From Muribaculum sp. (GTDB lineage Bacteria > Bacteroidota > Bacteroidia > Bacteroidales > Muribaculaceae), in the NCBI GenBank assembly GCA_023667055.1, contig JAMPAV010000007.1:1-63374 (forward strand): a DNA stretch of 63,374 bases, read 5' to 3'. A program made the translations under genes and the position numbers. The first letter of the stretch is position 1, and every line of letters starts with the position of its first letter. Positions 16,536 to 25,845 of the stretch are shown piece after piece. Below the pieces are notes generated by a model that was given only the letters and a program-made list of their open reading frames with translations, did not search any database and had not been told where the DNA came from.

Positions 16536-19500
16536 TTATTTCGAGGAATACTGTTGCTTTCGCTTCCTAATGAATATAACAATGAATGCGAGGGCAATTG
16601 CCACGATTATACCAACAATTATTCCGTTGATATGGCTTTTAACTTTATCCATTGTGTTGACTTCTTCTTTCCGCATCACCATGCCATCATTTCCTGCTCC
16701 AATATTCTCAGCGCGTATTGAACTTATATTCTGTTTATATTGGTCCGCACTTTCTTTGGAAACATTTGATGAAATGAAATCACGTAGCTTGGCATTATCA
16801 CATACGAAACCGGAACAAGACGGCATATACTCATTAACAACTTCAGTATGAAGATCAGCAAGAGTTTTTATCTGCTCCGGAGATGCGTTCCACATTCCCT
16901 TGCGTGCAGTCTCAAGCATTACTGCCGTCATTTCTTCAAGGGCGGCAGGATTCTTTGAAGTGAAATAGTCTTTTGTGCCAAGGTTGAACTTATCCTTAAC
17001 GTATGTGTCGTATATGTCATTCCAGAGTTCATTGTCGATTACATCGGGCTTCATTACGTTCCAGCCGTATGTGTTGCGTATGACATCGGCAAATCCTGAC
17101 GCATCTCCGGAGCCACCTTTCATCTTGTTCTTGATATAGGTAGGATTGAGAATAGTGGTACGGCTCTCCACTCCTATTGCTTCCTTCACTTCCTGCATCT
17201 TGACGTTGTTACGGTTGCGATAGTCGCTTAGGTAGGCATCCGGGTCCTTGCCGGTAACATTCTTGACAGCGAGGTTCATGCCACCCATGAACTCATACAC
17301 ATGGTCAAGGCTCAGTGCTCCCCAAGTGTTGCTCTGGCGTGGCTGCACCACTACATCCGTACGTGTGAGAGCTGCTTCAAAAGCGTAATCACGCATCTTT
17401 TCCCAATCTTCCTCACTGCCATAGATGGCACCCATATTGTCAATATATGTTTGGGCTATTTCAGAAGAATCCTCCCAGCGGTCGCCGGCTTCTACCATAC
17501 CTTGTATTCCACTTCCGTAGTTGCCATTTACTCCACCAAACACTCTGGCAGTAGATAATTCACGCGCTTCTTTGGGCGTCACACCCTTATCTACCAAGTG
17601 ACGCTCTGATTCCACGACACCTTCAGCCACATAATTGGGATAATCCTTGTCATCAGCCTCGGCTGCCATTTTCACAGCACGGCTAATGAGAAACAGACGT
17701 GATGCAGCAAGATCGCGGAGCTGTCCGGAAGTCTGCACCACAACATCAATTCTCGGTCTTCCCAATTCTTTGGATGGAATCAGTCGTAGATCAGTAACCC
17801 TTCCGAATGGATCCCTCACTGGTTCCACACCAAGCATGTAAAGCACTTGTGCTATTGTAGCCCCCTCTGTCTCTATAAACTCACTGCTCCAAAGGGTATA
17901 GCTGACCTTGCGTGGAATTGAATCTCCATGTGCCTTGCGATACATCGAAATAGTGTTGTCTGCAAGAGTCTTTCCCTTTTCCCAAGCCACTGCAGAAGGT
18001 GTCTCTTCGGCATTTACGGCAAACATGTTTCTACCTGTGGGTAGAATATTTGGATTGAGCACAGGGTCTCCGCCTGAAGTGGGGGCGATATATCCTCCGT
18101 TAAGTGCATTTATAACAGATGCAAGTTCTGCATTCGGACTGTTTCTCAGTGCTTCTTTGTAGGCAGTTACATTTTTCAGCGCACGTTCCACTTCTGTTAC
18201 TGCTGTCGCAAACTCTATTTGCTGAGGAGTGAATTCCTGTCGCGACATCATACCATCCGATTTGCCGTGTCCTTGCATTCCTGATGAAGGCTTACCTCCG
18301 CTTTTGCGTTTCATCGCTTCCTCCATCTTTTTCAGAGCCTTTTCATCAGCCCCCATTTTGCGAGCCATCTCAAGTGCCTTTTCAGGCGACATTCCGCTCT
18401 TCCTCATCATAGATTTCATGGCAGAGGAATTAGGTCTGTCCGAAATTTTGGCAGTAGGCTGTTGATTGGAAGGCATTGCCATTGAACCCATAACCATCAT
18501 GCGCGACAACAGGTCCTTTGAATCACTTATCGATGACATTATCGACCTTGCACTGTCAAGTTCTGCCTGTGTGATTGATGCCACACTGCAGATTGCAGCG
18601 TCATCATAGTTCTTGCCTGAATTCAGAATTGAATTGGCCAGACCTTTGGCACGTGATCCATAGATTTGATTGAAACGGCTACGCTGTCTGTCATAGTCAA
18701 TTTTGGTGCGCCCTTTCAATTTGTCAAGATTATACAGGCTGTAAGCCACCGGATCGGAGGTCATGGCCAAGACTGTGGAATTGATGTTTTCATCCGCGTA
18801 TGGCTCACCCATCACGTAGAGAGCTCCGGTTATCTTTTCATTTGCAAGTTCCTCGGCAAAATTCTCTATCCTTGCGATTTCATCTGGAGAATACGGCTTT
18901 GTCATCACGCTGTCAAGACGGAGTTCACGGTGTATGCCGAGTTCGATAGCATATTTTTTCACAAGCATTGAAGCCTGGTCAAGTTCTGCTTTATTAACCT
19001 TTTCGTCTCCGGCTGCTTTGTCGTATGCCATTATGGCATCGTTGAGATTCTTATATATTCCTCTCACGTTGCTTTCCATAAACGGAGGTGTGAGATAATT
19101 GATGATTCCGGCATACGAACGACGTTTTGCCATCATAGCCTCACCGACATTGCTTGTGGAATAGATGTAGAAATGTGGCATTGTGCCAACAAGCCTGTCC
19201 GACCAGTCATTGCTGCTAAGAGCCACCTGCTTTCGCGGGGTAAACTCAAGACTTCCATGCGCTCCGAAATGAATGAGGGCATCCGCGCCAAATCCATGTC
19301 TGGCCCAGAGATAAGCGGCCACATAGTTGTGCGGAGGTGCGGCATCCGTGCCATGCACTATCTTGAAGTCGTCATCACCAAGGCCGGCTGCGGTCTGCGG
19401 TATAAGCACAACGTTGCCGAATTTTATACGCGCAAGTGCAAGATTACCTTCCTTTGTCTGTAATCCGTGACCGGGGAAGGCTCCGTCAACACTGTCGATT

Positions 19501-20867
19501 TCTTCGCGCATCTGTTTGGAAAAAGAAATTTCACACCATTTGTCATAGTCTGGCTTGCTGATTTTTTCAGTGGAAATTTTCTCCACAAAATCAGCTTTTG
19601 CACCGGTTGCATACTGATTGAATATCTTCCCTTCTTCATTGATTATTCTTTCGAGTTCTTCCGAACTTGATGGTAGGTTGCCAACATTATACCCTTCAGA
19701 TTTCAATCTTTTCAGTAGGTTGTATAGCGATGGTGCCACTTCCATTCCTTCGGCTACAAGGGCATTCTGCCCGGGTCCTTTGAAATAGAATATCGCCACT
19801 TTCTTATCTTTGTTGGCTTTGGACTGAAGGGAAATATAATTATCTATTGTTGTAGTGAAATCTTCGAGTCTGTCAGGAATAGCCTCGACGTAGGGAAGAC
19901 CATCCTTACCCTCAAAATGTGCAAACAATGAGAACGGTCGTATTGCACCATCTATCTCGGGAGTAACCACACTTTGCGACATAAATCCGCCATTCATACC
20001 CATTTTGTCTGCCATCCATTCGTCATAGTTTCGGTTGACATTCAATGGCGCAAAAAGTGGTATGTTGTGAGAATCCAGATATTTTACCACCATGTCTCCC
20101 ATTCTTCCGTGGGCCATATTGATTATGGCGGCCACCCGAATGGAATCCGCATGTCCTCCCATGATGAACTGCTGGATTGAATTTACGGGATATACAATCA
20201 ATCCCTTTCTTTCAAGCGATGACACAAGACTGTCGGGAACGCCCATTTGACCCGTAAGGATGACACGTTTTGCATCTTCATCGAATGTCCCCTTGTCGAT
20301 GAGATATTTTTCAAATTCCGCAACTGAATTGAAATTCAGATCGTCATCACCGGGATAATATAAAAGTGAGGATACATACCCTTCGGGGTCGCCGGGCATA
20401 TCTGCAAAAATTTTTTTGCAATCAATGAATTTCCTTACATATTTGAGCAAATTCTTGTAGTTGTTCTTTCCACCGGCAAGATATTGCTTCAGAAATATCC
20501 GGTCAACGGAATCTACCGAAACTATAAGATTCTGAGGATTTGTGACTGCGGTCGTCATCACCGGAGTTCCATTGTCGGCTGCTTCGGTCAGTGCCTGACG
20601 CTGTTCGTCTGTGATGCGAAGACCCATGCCGTTGACGAAGACCATATCATATTTATGGGCCTTGTCAAGATCTTCTATTGGCAATTCTTCAATCTTGATG
20701 AATGAGTTGTCGTTGACTTTTGCTATATGTCCGAGATTTATTGCCTGATAATTGACGAACGCTATTTTTGTTGAAGAAATAAGGTTGTGCCATACGGCGT
20801 ATGCTGCGCCTATTATCAAGACGCAGCATGTCGATGTCAGTATTAATTTTTTCTTTGATATTTTCAT
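16536..20867 (-). CDS. hmuS: CobN/magnesium-chelatase-H-like heme operon protein HmuS
   Basis: 1443-residue CobN-type large chelatase subunit, held in the inner membrane by an N-terminal helix (about 8-28) and a C-terminal helix (about 1415-1435) with basic tail RKRKQQ. The CobN core is clear: DDDFKIVHGTDAAPPHNY, IHFGAHGSLEFTP, NVGEAMMAKRRSYAG, SKELGRPRIDVVVQTSGQLRD. HmuS homologues are linked to anaerobic removal of iron from heme, so the likely activity is dechelation, not cobalt insertion. No ChlI/ChlD partner ATPase is present. Residues about 790-880 form a Met/Lys/Ser-rich insert missing from the paralogue at 45816. The start lies 2 nt after the hmuR stop. Confidence 0.88.
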   Translation of the reverse strand: MKISKKKLILTSTCCVLIIGAAYAVWHNLISSTKIAFVNYQAINLGHIAKVNDNSFIKIEELPIEDLDKAHKYDMVFVNGMGLRITDEQRQALTEAADNGTPVMTTAVTNPQNLIVSVDSVDRIFLKQYLAGGKNNYKNLLKYVRKFIDCKKIFADMPGDPEGYVSSLLYYPGDDDLNFNSVAEFEKYLIDKGTFDEDAKRVILTGQMGVPDSLVSSLERKGLIVYPVNSIQQFIMGGHADSIRVAAIINMAHGRMGDMVVKYLDSHNIPLFAPLNVNRNYDEWMADKMGMNGGFMSQSVVTPEIDGAIRPFSLFAHFEGKDGLPYVEAIPDRLEDFTTTIDNYISLQSKANKDKKVAIFYFKGPGQNALVAEGMEVAPSLYNLLKRLKSEGYNVGNLPSSSEELERIINEEGKIFNQYATGAKADFVEKISTEKISKPDYDKWCEISFSKQMREEIDSVDGAFPGHGLQTKEGNLALARIKFGNVVLIPQTAAGLGDDDFKIVHGTDAAPPHNYVAAYLWARHGFGADALIHFGAHGSLEFTPRKQVALSSNDWSDRLVGTMPHFYIYSTSNVGEAMMAKRRSYAGIINYLTPPFMESNVRGIYKNLNDAIMAYDKAAGDEKVNKAELDQASMLVKKYAIELGIHRELRLDSVMTKPYSPDEIARIENFAEELANEKITGALYVMGEPYADENINSTVLAMTSDPVAYSLYNLDKLKGRTKIDYDRQRSRFNQIYGSRAKGLANSILNSGKNYDDAAICSVASITQAELDSARSIMSSISDSKDLLSRMMVMGSMAMPSNQQPTAKISDRPNSSAMKSMMRKSGMSPEKALEMARKMGADEKALKKMEEAMKRKSGGKPSSGMQGHGKSDGMMSRQEFTPQQIEFATAVTEVERALKNVTAYKEALRNSPNAELASVINALNGGYIAPTSGGDPVLNPNILPTGRNMFAVNAEETPSAVAWEKGKTLADNTISMYRKAHGDSIPRKVSYTLWSSEFIETEGATIAQVLYMLGVEPVRDPFGRVTDLRLIPSKELGRPRIDVVVQTSGQLRDLAASRLFLISRAVKMAAEADDKDYPNYVAEGVVESERHLVDKGVTPKEARELSTARVFGGVNGNYGSGIQGMVEAGDRWEDSSEIAQTYIDNMGAIYGSEEDWEKMRDYAFEAALTRTDVVVQPRQSNTWGALSLDHVYEFMGGMNLAVKNVTGKDPDAYLSDYRNRNNVKMQEVKEAIGVESRTTILNPTYIKNKMKGGSGDASGFADVIRNTYGWNVMKPDVIDNELWNDIYDTYVKDKFNLGTKDYFTSKNPAALEEMTAVMLETARKGMWNASPEQIKTLADLHTEVVNEYMPSCSGFVCDNAKLRDFISSNVSKESADQYKQNISSIRAENIGAGNDGMVMRKEEVNTMDKVKSHINGIIVGIIVAIALAFIVIFIRKRKQQYSSK

Positions 20868-20869
20868 TT

Positions 20870-22834
20870 TTAATTGAAAAATTTATCAATGTCAAGGGAA
20901 AGGCCAATCGACCATGTTCTGCCTGTGGTCGGTGCAGAATTCCAATAATAAATTTTAGGTCGGTATCCGAATAAGTTGTCAATGATGAAGTTCACGCTGA
21001 TGCCCTTCCATACCTCTTGCTGAAGGGTGAATTTCCATAGGCTATATGCTCCGTCTGTCTCATAGTTCGAGACTGGCTTTGACAAATAGCGTCCTGATAT
21101 TCCGGCATACAATTTGTAGTATTTGGAAAACTTCTTTTCGTAATCCACTTTCCAAGTGGCTGAATGTGGACGTGGTTGGGTGAACTGTGAATCGATGGTG
21201 TTGCCGGCAGTGTGAAGATAATTGTAGCTTATCGTTGCGCCCAGTCCCATTTTCATCTTGTATCTGGCTGTGAGATCCAATCCTGACACGCGCACGCCAT
21301 CTTCATTGCAATATATGGCGCCCGCTTCCATGTCAGAAGTTCCCGGAAAATCGGTCGTGGTGATACGACTGTTATAGAGATTGTAGTAGCCCATAACTGT
21401 CACACTGTAGGCTCCGCCAATCCAATCATGATGCACGTAGCCGTCGCGTTCCAGCGCCAGATTGAAATTGTGGCTTTTTTCCGGTTTCAAATCGGGATTG
21501 CCATAAATCATCTGAATGCCGGCCATATCGAAGTTCATATACATTTCCTTCAGAGTCGGGGCGCGGAAACCACCGGCGTATGATGCTCGGATTGACATCC
21601 AATCCAGCTTGAACATGGTGGCAAGCCTTGCTGTTATGGCGCTCTTTGATGAGGCGGAAAAATAATCGTATCTGACACTTCCCACCACATTAAGCCAATT
21701 GAGCGGGTTATAATCATACTGAGCAAAAACATCCACAGAGTTTTGCCTGTGTACTTCATTGTCTGTAAACTGATATGTGGTAAGATAATCGTTCATATAG
21801 TCACCCCCCACTGTAAGGGCGTCCTTACCGAAATATCGGTTGTAAAGCGCGTGGACAATATGTTGCCGGTTGCTGTAGTCATGATCGTGAGTTCTTTTCC
21901 CTCCGATGAATCTAACCTTGTCATATTGGTCGTAGCTATATGACAACTCAAGATTCTGTTCCGGAGAAAAATTGATAATGGATCTCAACCCGGCCGTGTA
22001 GTCTTTGTAGTGGTCGTCATAGTTGGCACGGTTGCTTTCACGCTGGAAATACCCGCCGCGTGCTATAAGTCGCACTTTGTCTGAGATCCTATAAGAGAGG
22101 CGTTCCTTTACATTCAGTGTCTTTCCACCGAAAATCTCATGAATCCTTGATTCAGTGTCAAAGGCATCGGTCAGCTCAATTCGATCCACCTTTGTAAATT
22201 GCAGATTGGTATTTGAAGTCCATTTCCCGGAATGAAAATTCACATCCGCACCGTTTCTCCATTCATTGCCCGCACTTCTGTAGCGGGAATTAAGATTCAC
22301 TCTCCAAGGGTCCGTGCTCTCACGGCTTATGATGTTTATGACACCGCCAACTGCATTGGCACCATATAGTGCTGATGAAGCACCTTTCACGATCTCTACT
22401 CGTCCTACATTGTCGAGGTTCAGTCGGTTGTAATCGACATTATCCATTGTTTCTCCGGCAAGACGTTCACCATCCACTAAGAATAGAACTGCGTTCCCGC
22501 CGAAGCCACTCATATTTAACAACGTCTCCTGACTCATTGCATATCCGAACTCAAGACCGGGCAATTCCTCAGTCAAAAGATCCTGGATGTTGGTGGCATC
22601 CACTTTCCCGATTTCATCTTCAGTGATGACTCTGGTCACTACCGGAACATCCTTAAGCGCCTTAGGTGTTAGGGTTGCTGTGACCACTACTTCATCAAGA
22701 GCAGAGAATTCAGAATTTGCGATTGTGTCATGTTGTGCCACTTCTTCCGGATTCTCATTGTTCAACGCTGAAAGACAAAAAGGGGAAAGCAGACATATTG
22801 CCACTGTAACAATCAGATTAAAAAGGCGATCCAT
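20870..22834 (-). CDS. hmuR: TonB-dependent heme receptor
   Basis: 654-residue outer-membrane receptor: signal peptide (about 1-23), TonB box DEVVVTATL (about 47), plug with FLVDGERLAGETMDNVDYNRL, then a 22-strand barrel ending in DIDKFFN. The heme-receptor boxes FRAP (GGFRAPTLKEMY) and NPDL (GNPDLKPEKSHNF) are both present, which favours heme or hemoprotein as ligand over cobalamin. It sits 1 nt after the calycin-like lipoprotein gene and 2 nt before hmuS, in the order of P. gingivalis hmuYRSTUV. Confidence 0.9.
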   Translation of the reverse strand: MDRLFNLIVTVAICLLSPFCLSALNNENPEEVAQHDTIANSEFSALDEVVVTATLTPKALKDVPVVTRVITEDEIGKVDATNIQDLLTEELPGLEFGYAMSQETLLNMSGFGGNAVLFLVDGERLAGETMDNVDYNRLNLDNVGRVEIVKGASSALYGANAVGGVINIISRESTDPWRVNLNSRYRSAGNEWRNGADVNFHSGKWTSNTNLQFTKVDRIELTDAFDTESRIHEIFGGKTLNVKERLSYRISDKVRLIARGGYFQRESNRANYDDHYKDYTAGLRSIINFSPEQNLELSYSYDQYDKVRFIGGKRTHDHDYSNRQHIVHALYNRYFGKDALTVGGDYMNDYLTTYQFTDNEVHRQNSVDVFAQYDYNPLNWLNVVGSVRYDYFSASSKSAITARLATMFKLDWMSIRASYAGGFRAPTLKEMYMNFDMAGIQMIYGNPDLKPEKSHNFNLALERDGYVHHDWIGGAYSVTVMGYYNLYNSRITTTDFPGTSDMEAGAIYCNEDGVRVSGLDLTARYKMKMGLGATISYNYLHTAGNTIDSQFTQPRPHSATWKVDYEKKFSKYYKLYAGISGRYLSKPVSNYETDGAYSLWKFTLQQEVWKGISVNFIIDNLFGYRPKIYYWNSAPTTGRTWSIGLSLDIDKFFN

Positions 22835-22835
22835 T

Positions 22836-23315
22836 TCACTGTTTCGGTGCTGTGAAGGAACATATCATCGGCATTGGCATTGCTCCATATTGCAGGTTGA
22901 AGCGTAACGTGATTTGATCGGATGCGTAGCTTCCGTCGAGTGTACCGGAATAAGTCTTGCCATTAGACATTTCTCCGTTGAATGAGGTAGAGGCAAGTGT
23001 GTATTTGCCATCAGAGCCTACAACTTTCACATCCGTCACTGTGATTGCCGGCACTTGCATTGGAGGTTGCCCGAAGGATGAGATCTCAATGCTGACTGTG
23101 GAATCATCTGTGGAGGTGACATTGAATGTCATGTCTTCAAAAGTGGATTCCTGGCCCATTACAGAGCAAGTCATATCACCTTTGTAGGTGCCGGCTACAC
23201 TTTTTGCAGCAGGAGTGTCGGCTGGTTCGTTGTCTTCTCTGTCGCTGCAAGAGTTGAAGGATATGAGAGAGATGACAGCCAAGGTCGTGGCAAGAATTGA
23301 TTTGTAAATATTCAT
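22836..23315 (-). CDS. Calycin-like lipoprotein leading the heme operon
   Basis: 159 residues with a lipoprotein signal (ISFNSC, cysteine near residue 23) and an acidic linker. The remaining all-beta domain resembles the Bacteroidetes calycin-like lipoproteins (VAGTYKGDMTC at the domain start, GTLDGSYASDQITLRFNLQYG near the end). It occupies the hmuY position, but does not look like a classical HmuY by eye. By location it is probably an outer-membrane-attached heme or hemoprotein binder. It is the first gene of the operon and follows the promoter at 23353-23384. Confidence 0.75.
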   Translation of the reverse strand: MNIYKSILATTLAVISLISFNSCSDREDNEPADTPAAKSVAGTYKGDMTCSVMGQESTFEDMTFNVTSTDDSTVSIEISSFGQPPMQVPAITVTDVKVVGSDGKYTLASTSFNGEMSNGKTYSGTLDGSYASDQITLRFNLQYGAMPMPMICSFTAPKQ

Positions 23316-23352
23316 AATTTTGTTGGGTTATATTGATGTTGATTTTCGCTTG

Positions 23353-23384
23353 CAAAATTACTACTTCTTCACCCCATCGGTCAA
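23353..23384 (-). promoter_or_regulatory. Promoter of the hmu operon
   Basis: On the minus strand TTG (23384-23382), 21-nt spacer, TAATTTTG (23360-23353). The predicted start lies about 30 nt before the lipoprotein ATG. The rest of 23316-23655 holds two dyads and the fabG promoter, and no gene. Confidence 0.6.
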
Positions 23385-23391
23385 TACCGAT
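23376..23391. promoter_or_regulatory. Dyad over the hmu -33 box
   Basis: ATCGGT-N4-ACCGAT, a perfect 6-bp inverted repeat whose centre contains the TTG of the -33 box. A bound repressor would block RNA polymerase, the expected logic for iron or heme repression. Confidence 0.5.
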
Positions 23392-23416
23392 TTTTTGTGT
23401 TTTTTCTTGCTGACGC

Positions 23417-23432
23417 TAACTAAAAATAGTTA
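23417..23432. promoter_or_regulatory. Dyad TAACTA-N4-TAGTTA
   Basis: Perfect 6-bp inverted repeat about 35 bp upstream of the hmu -33 box. Possible activator site; the sequence differs from the dyad at 23376-23391, so a second regulator would be needed. Confidence 0.3.
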
Positions 23433-23573
23433 TCCGGTTCACACATATTTTCGACTTTATATTCCCTATATTTTGGTATCATCCCAATATTTAGGTAATA
23501 CTTCACGAGCCTGCCATTTTTTTGAGTCGGGATCTAAAATAATCATTTGAAAACAGCACGAAAACGGCACGGA

Positions 23574-23605
23574 TTTGCAGATTACGTGAATTTTTACTAA
23601 ATTTG
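23574..23605 (+). promoter_or_regulatory. Promoter for fabG
   Basis: TTTG (23574-23577), 20-nt spacer, TAAATTTG (23598-23605), about 50 nt before the fabG ATG. Confidence 0.7.
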
Positions 23606-23655
23606 CAGTCTGAAAATGAACAACAAATAGAAACTAACTAAAAAAGAATATAATC

Positions 23656-24402
23656 ATGAATCTTTTAGCAGGAAAGACAGCGGTGGTCACAGGCGCAGCC
23701 CGTGGCATCGGCAAGGCACTGGCACTGAAATTTGCGTCTGAAGGAGCAAATGTGGCGTTCACTGATCTTGTAATTGATGAGAACGGAAAGCAGACCGAAG
23801 CAGAAATCGCCGCATACGGTGTTAAAGCCAAGGGCTACGCATCAAATGCAGCAGACTTTGCACAGACAGAAGAAGTGATCAATAAGATAAAGGAAGATTT
23901 TGGAACAATCGACATTCTTGTGAACAACGCCGGCATAACCAAAGACGGATTAATGATGCGCATGAGCGAAGCACAATGGGATGCTGTCATTGCAGTCAAT
24001 CTTAAGTCAGCGTTCAATTTTATCCATGCCGTGCTTCCGATCATGATGCGCCAACGCAGCGGCTCCATCATCAACATGGCATCAGTGGTTGGAGTGCATG
24101 GAAATGCAGGACAGGCAAACTATGCGGCTTCCAAGGCCGGCCTTATCGCTCTTGCAAAGAGCATAGCTCAAGAGGTAGGAAGCCGTGGCATCCGCGCCAA
24201 TGCGATTGCTCCAGGCTTTATTGAGACAGCAATGACAGCAGCGTTGCCGGAGGAAGTCCGCGCCGACTGGTGCAAGAAGATACCATTGCGTCGGGGAGGA
24301 CAGGTAGATGACATTGCAAATGTGGCACTCTTCCTTGCAAGCGATATGTCAAGCTATGTGACCGGTCAGGTCATTCAGGTTGACGGCGGCATGAATATGT
24401 AA
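23656..24402 (+). CDS. fabG: 3-oxoacyl-ACP reductase
   Basis: NADPH-dependent short-chain dehydrogenase reducing 3-oxoacyl-ACP in fatty acid elongation. Cofactor motif TGAARGIG (about 12-19), NNAG (about 90), catalytic serine in INMASVVG, YxxxK in NYAASKAG (about 155), and the C-terminal YVTGQVIQVDGGM typical of FabG. 248 residues. ispD starts 10 nt after the stop, so a short operon fabG-ispD-rluA-like is likely. Other SDR activities cannot be excluded, but the match to FabG is close. Confidence 0.93.
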   Translation: MNLLAGKTAVVTGAARGIGKALALKFASEGANVAFTDLVIDENGKQTEAEIAAYGVKAKGYASNAADFAQTEEVINKIKEDFGTIDILVNNAGITKDGLMMRMSEAQWDAVIAVNLKSAFNFIHAVLPIMMRQRSGSIINMASVVGVHGNAGQANYAASKAGLIALAKSIAQEVGSRGIRANAIAPGFIETAMTAALPEEVRADWCKKIPLRRGGQVDDIANVALFLASDMSSYVTGQVIQVDGGMNM

Positions 24403-24412
24403 ACAGACATTT

Positions 24413-25090
24413 ATGAATTATGCAATTATAGTCGCCGGAGGGGTTGGAAGCCGCTCCGGCGATTCTCTTCCAAAACAATTTCATGAGATAGCCGGGCATC
24501 CCATGCTTTGGTGGACATTGCGAGCATTCCATCAAGAGAACCCCGAGACAAGACTGATAGTCGTAATGCACAAAGATTTTGTGGAGTTATGGAACGATAT
24601 AAAGGGTAATGATTGCGCTCCGCACGTCATCACCATTGGAGGGAAGAACCGCACCGCCTCCGTGGCGGCGGGACTAAGTATGGTGCCGGATGATGCAGAG
24701 GGATTAGTTGCAGTGCATGATGCCGCCAGGCCCATAGTTTCATCAAAACTGATAAACGATGGGTGGAGGTGCGCATCCGAATGGTATGTTGGCATACCGG
24801 CAGTGCCGGTAACGGAATCATTACGAGAAGGGACATATTACAGTAGTAAAAGTGTGGATAGGAGCAAGTTTTTTATTGTCCAGACACCTCAGGTTTTCGA
24901 CATTCTTCTTCTGAAGAATGCTTATAAAGAGGCCTCTCAAGCAAGCGATGCAACCTTTACAGACGATGCGAGCGTAGTGGAATGGTACGGACATCCAATA
25001 CATCTTTATGAAGGAGACCCGACTAACATAAAAGTGACATATCCCGGTGACTTTCACACAGCCGAAAATCAACTAAAAATACAAAAATGA
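24413..25090 (+). CDS. ispD: 2-C-methyl-D-erythritol 4-phosphate cytidylyltransferase
   Basis: CTP-dependent step of the non-mevalonate isoprenoid pathway. The nucleotide loop AGGVGSRSGDSLPKQF begins near residue 8, VAVHDAARPIV lies near 103, and DDASVVEW and KVTYPGDF near the end complete the IspD pattern. 225 residues. Related cytidylyltransferases (TarI) share these motifs; the housekeeping context favours IspD. The stop overlaps the next start (ATGA). Confidence 0.9.
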   Translation: MNYAIIVAGGVGSRSGDSLPKQFHEIAGHPMLWWTLRAFHQENPETRLIVVMHKDFVELWNDIKGNDCAPHVITIGGKNRTASVAAGLSMVPDDAEGLVAVHDAARPIVSSKLINDGWRCASEWYVGIPAVPVTESLREGTYYSSKSVDRSKFFIVQTPQVFDILLLKNAYKEASQASDATFTDDASVVEWYGHPIHLYEGDPTNIKVTYPGDFHTAENQLKIQK

Positions 25091-25752
25091 CACCACTCTA
25101 CGAAGACAACCATATAATCATCGTTCGGAAAGAAGCAGGTGAGATTGTGCAGGGAGACAAGACAGGCGACACTCCGCTTTCAGAAATCATCAAGTCATAT
25201 CTCAAAGACAAATACAACAAGCCGGGCAACGTCTTCTGTGGCGTGGTGCATCGCATAGACCGTCCGGTGAGCGGTGTGGTGGTTTTCGCTAAAACCTCAA
25301 AGGCGCTGTCAAGACTCAACGAGATGCTGAAAAAAGGTGAAATTCACAAGACTTACTGGGCCTTAGTGGAAGGGAAGAGAAAAGAGAAAGAAGGAGAAAT
25401 CGAATCCTGGTTGCTTTCAGACGGAAGAAGCAACAAAACACGAGTAGTGGATGCAAGCACACCTGATGCCAAACTTTCAAAACTAACCTATAAAGTAATC
25501 GCAGAGGGAGACAGATATTCCATTTTGGAAGTGAAATTGCTGACAGGAAGAAAACATCAGATCAGAGTTCAACTGTCATCGACAGGTACACCTATAAAGG
25601 GAGATTTGAAATATGGCGCACACAGAAGCAATCCCGGTGGAGGAATTTCGTTATTGGCAAAACGCATAGAATTTGTACATCCAGTGTCAAAGGTAAAAAT
25701 CGATATAGAGACAGATCCATTGCCGGAAATGACCAAAATTTTAAACAAATAA
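25087..25752 (+). CDS. RluA-family pseudouridine synthase
   Basis: 221-residue RluA/RluC-type pseudouridine synthase without an S4 domain. The catalytic aspartate lies in VHRIDRPVSGVVVFAKT, followed by the family segments KTYWALVEG and LLTGRKHQIRVQL. It modifies uridines in rRNA or tRNA; the target cannot be told from sequence. It is translationally coupled to ispD. A second family member, the longer RluD-like protein, is at 32069. Confidence 0.9.
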   Translation: MTPLYEDNHIIIVRKEAGEIVQGDKTGDTPLSEIIKSYLKDKYNKPGNVFCGVVHRIDRPVSGVVVFAKTSKALSRLNEMLKKGEIHKTYWALVEGKRKEKEGEIESWLLSDGRSNKTRVVDASTPDAKLSKLTYKVIAEGDRYSILEVKLLTGRKHQIRVQLSSTGTPIKGDLKYGAHRSNPGGGISLLAKRIEFVHPVSKVKIDIETDPLPEMTKILNK

Positions 25753-25763
25753 ATACGAAATAA

Positions 25764-25794
25764 TTGGGAATTTGAGAAATTTTGACTAACTTTG
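25764..25794 (+). promoter_or_regulatory. Promoter for the TetR-FabH pair
   Basis: TTG (25764-25766), 20-nt spacer, TAACTTTG (25787-25794), about 50 nt before the regulator gene. Confidence 0.65.
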
Positions 25795-25845
25795 CACGGA
25801 AATAGCATTAATGTGCAAAAATCATTCACCTAAAGTGAAAAGACC

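Noticed and set aside
18229..18465. Plus-strand ORF opposite the HmuS Met-rich insert
   Set aside because: It is the antisense shadow of a conserved, full-length minus-strand gene and has no start context or domain.
23461..23500. Possible inverted repeat near CCTATATTTTGG
   Set aside because: The arms mismatch at several positions; not better than expected in AT-rich DNA.
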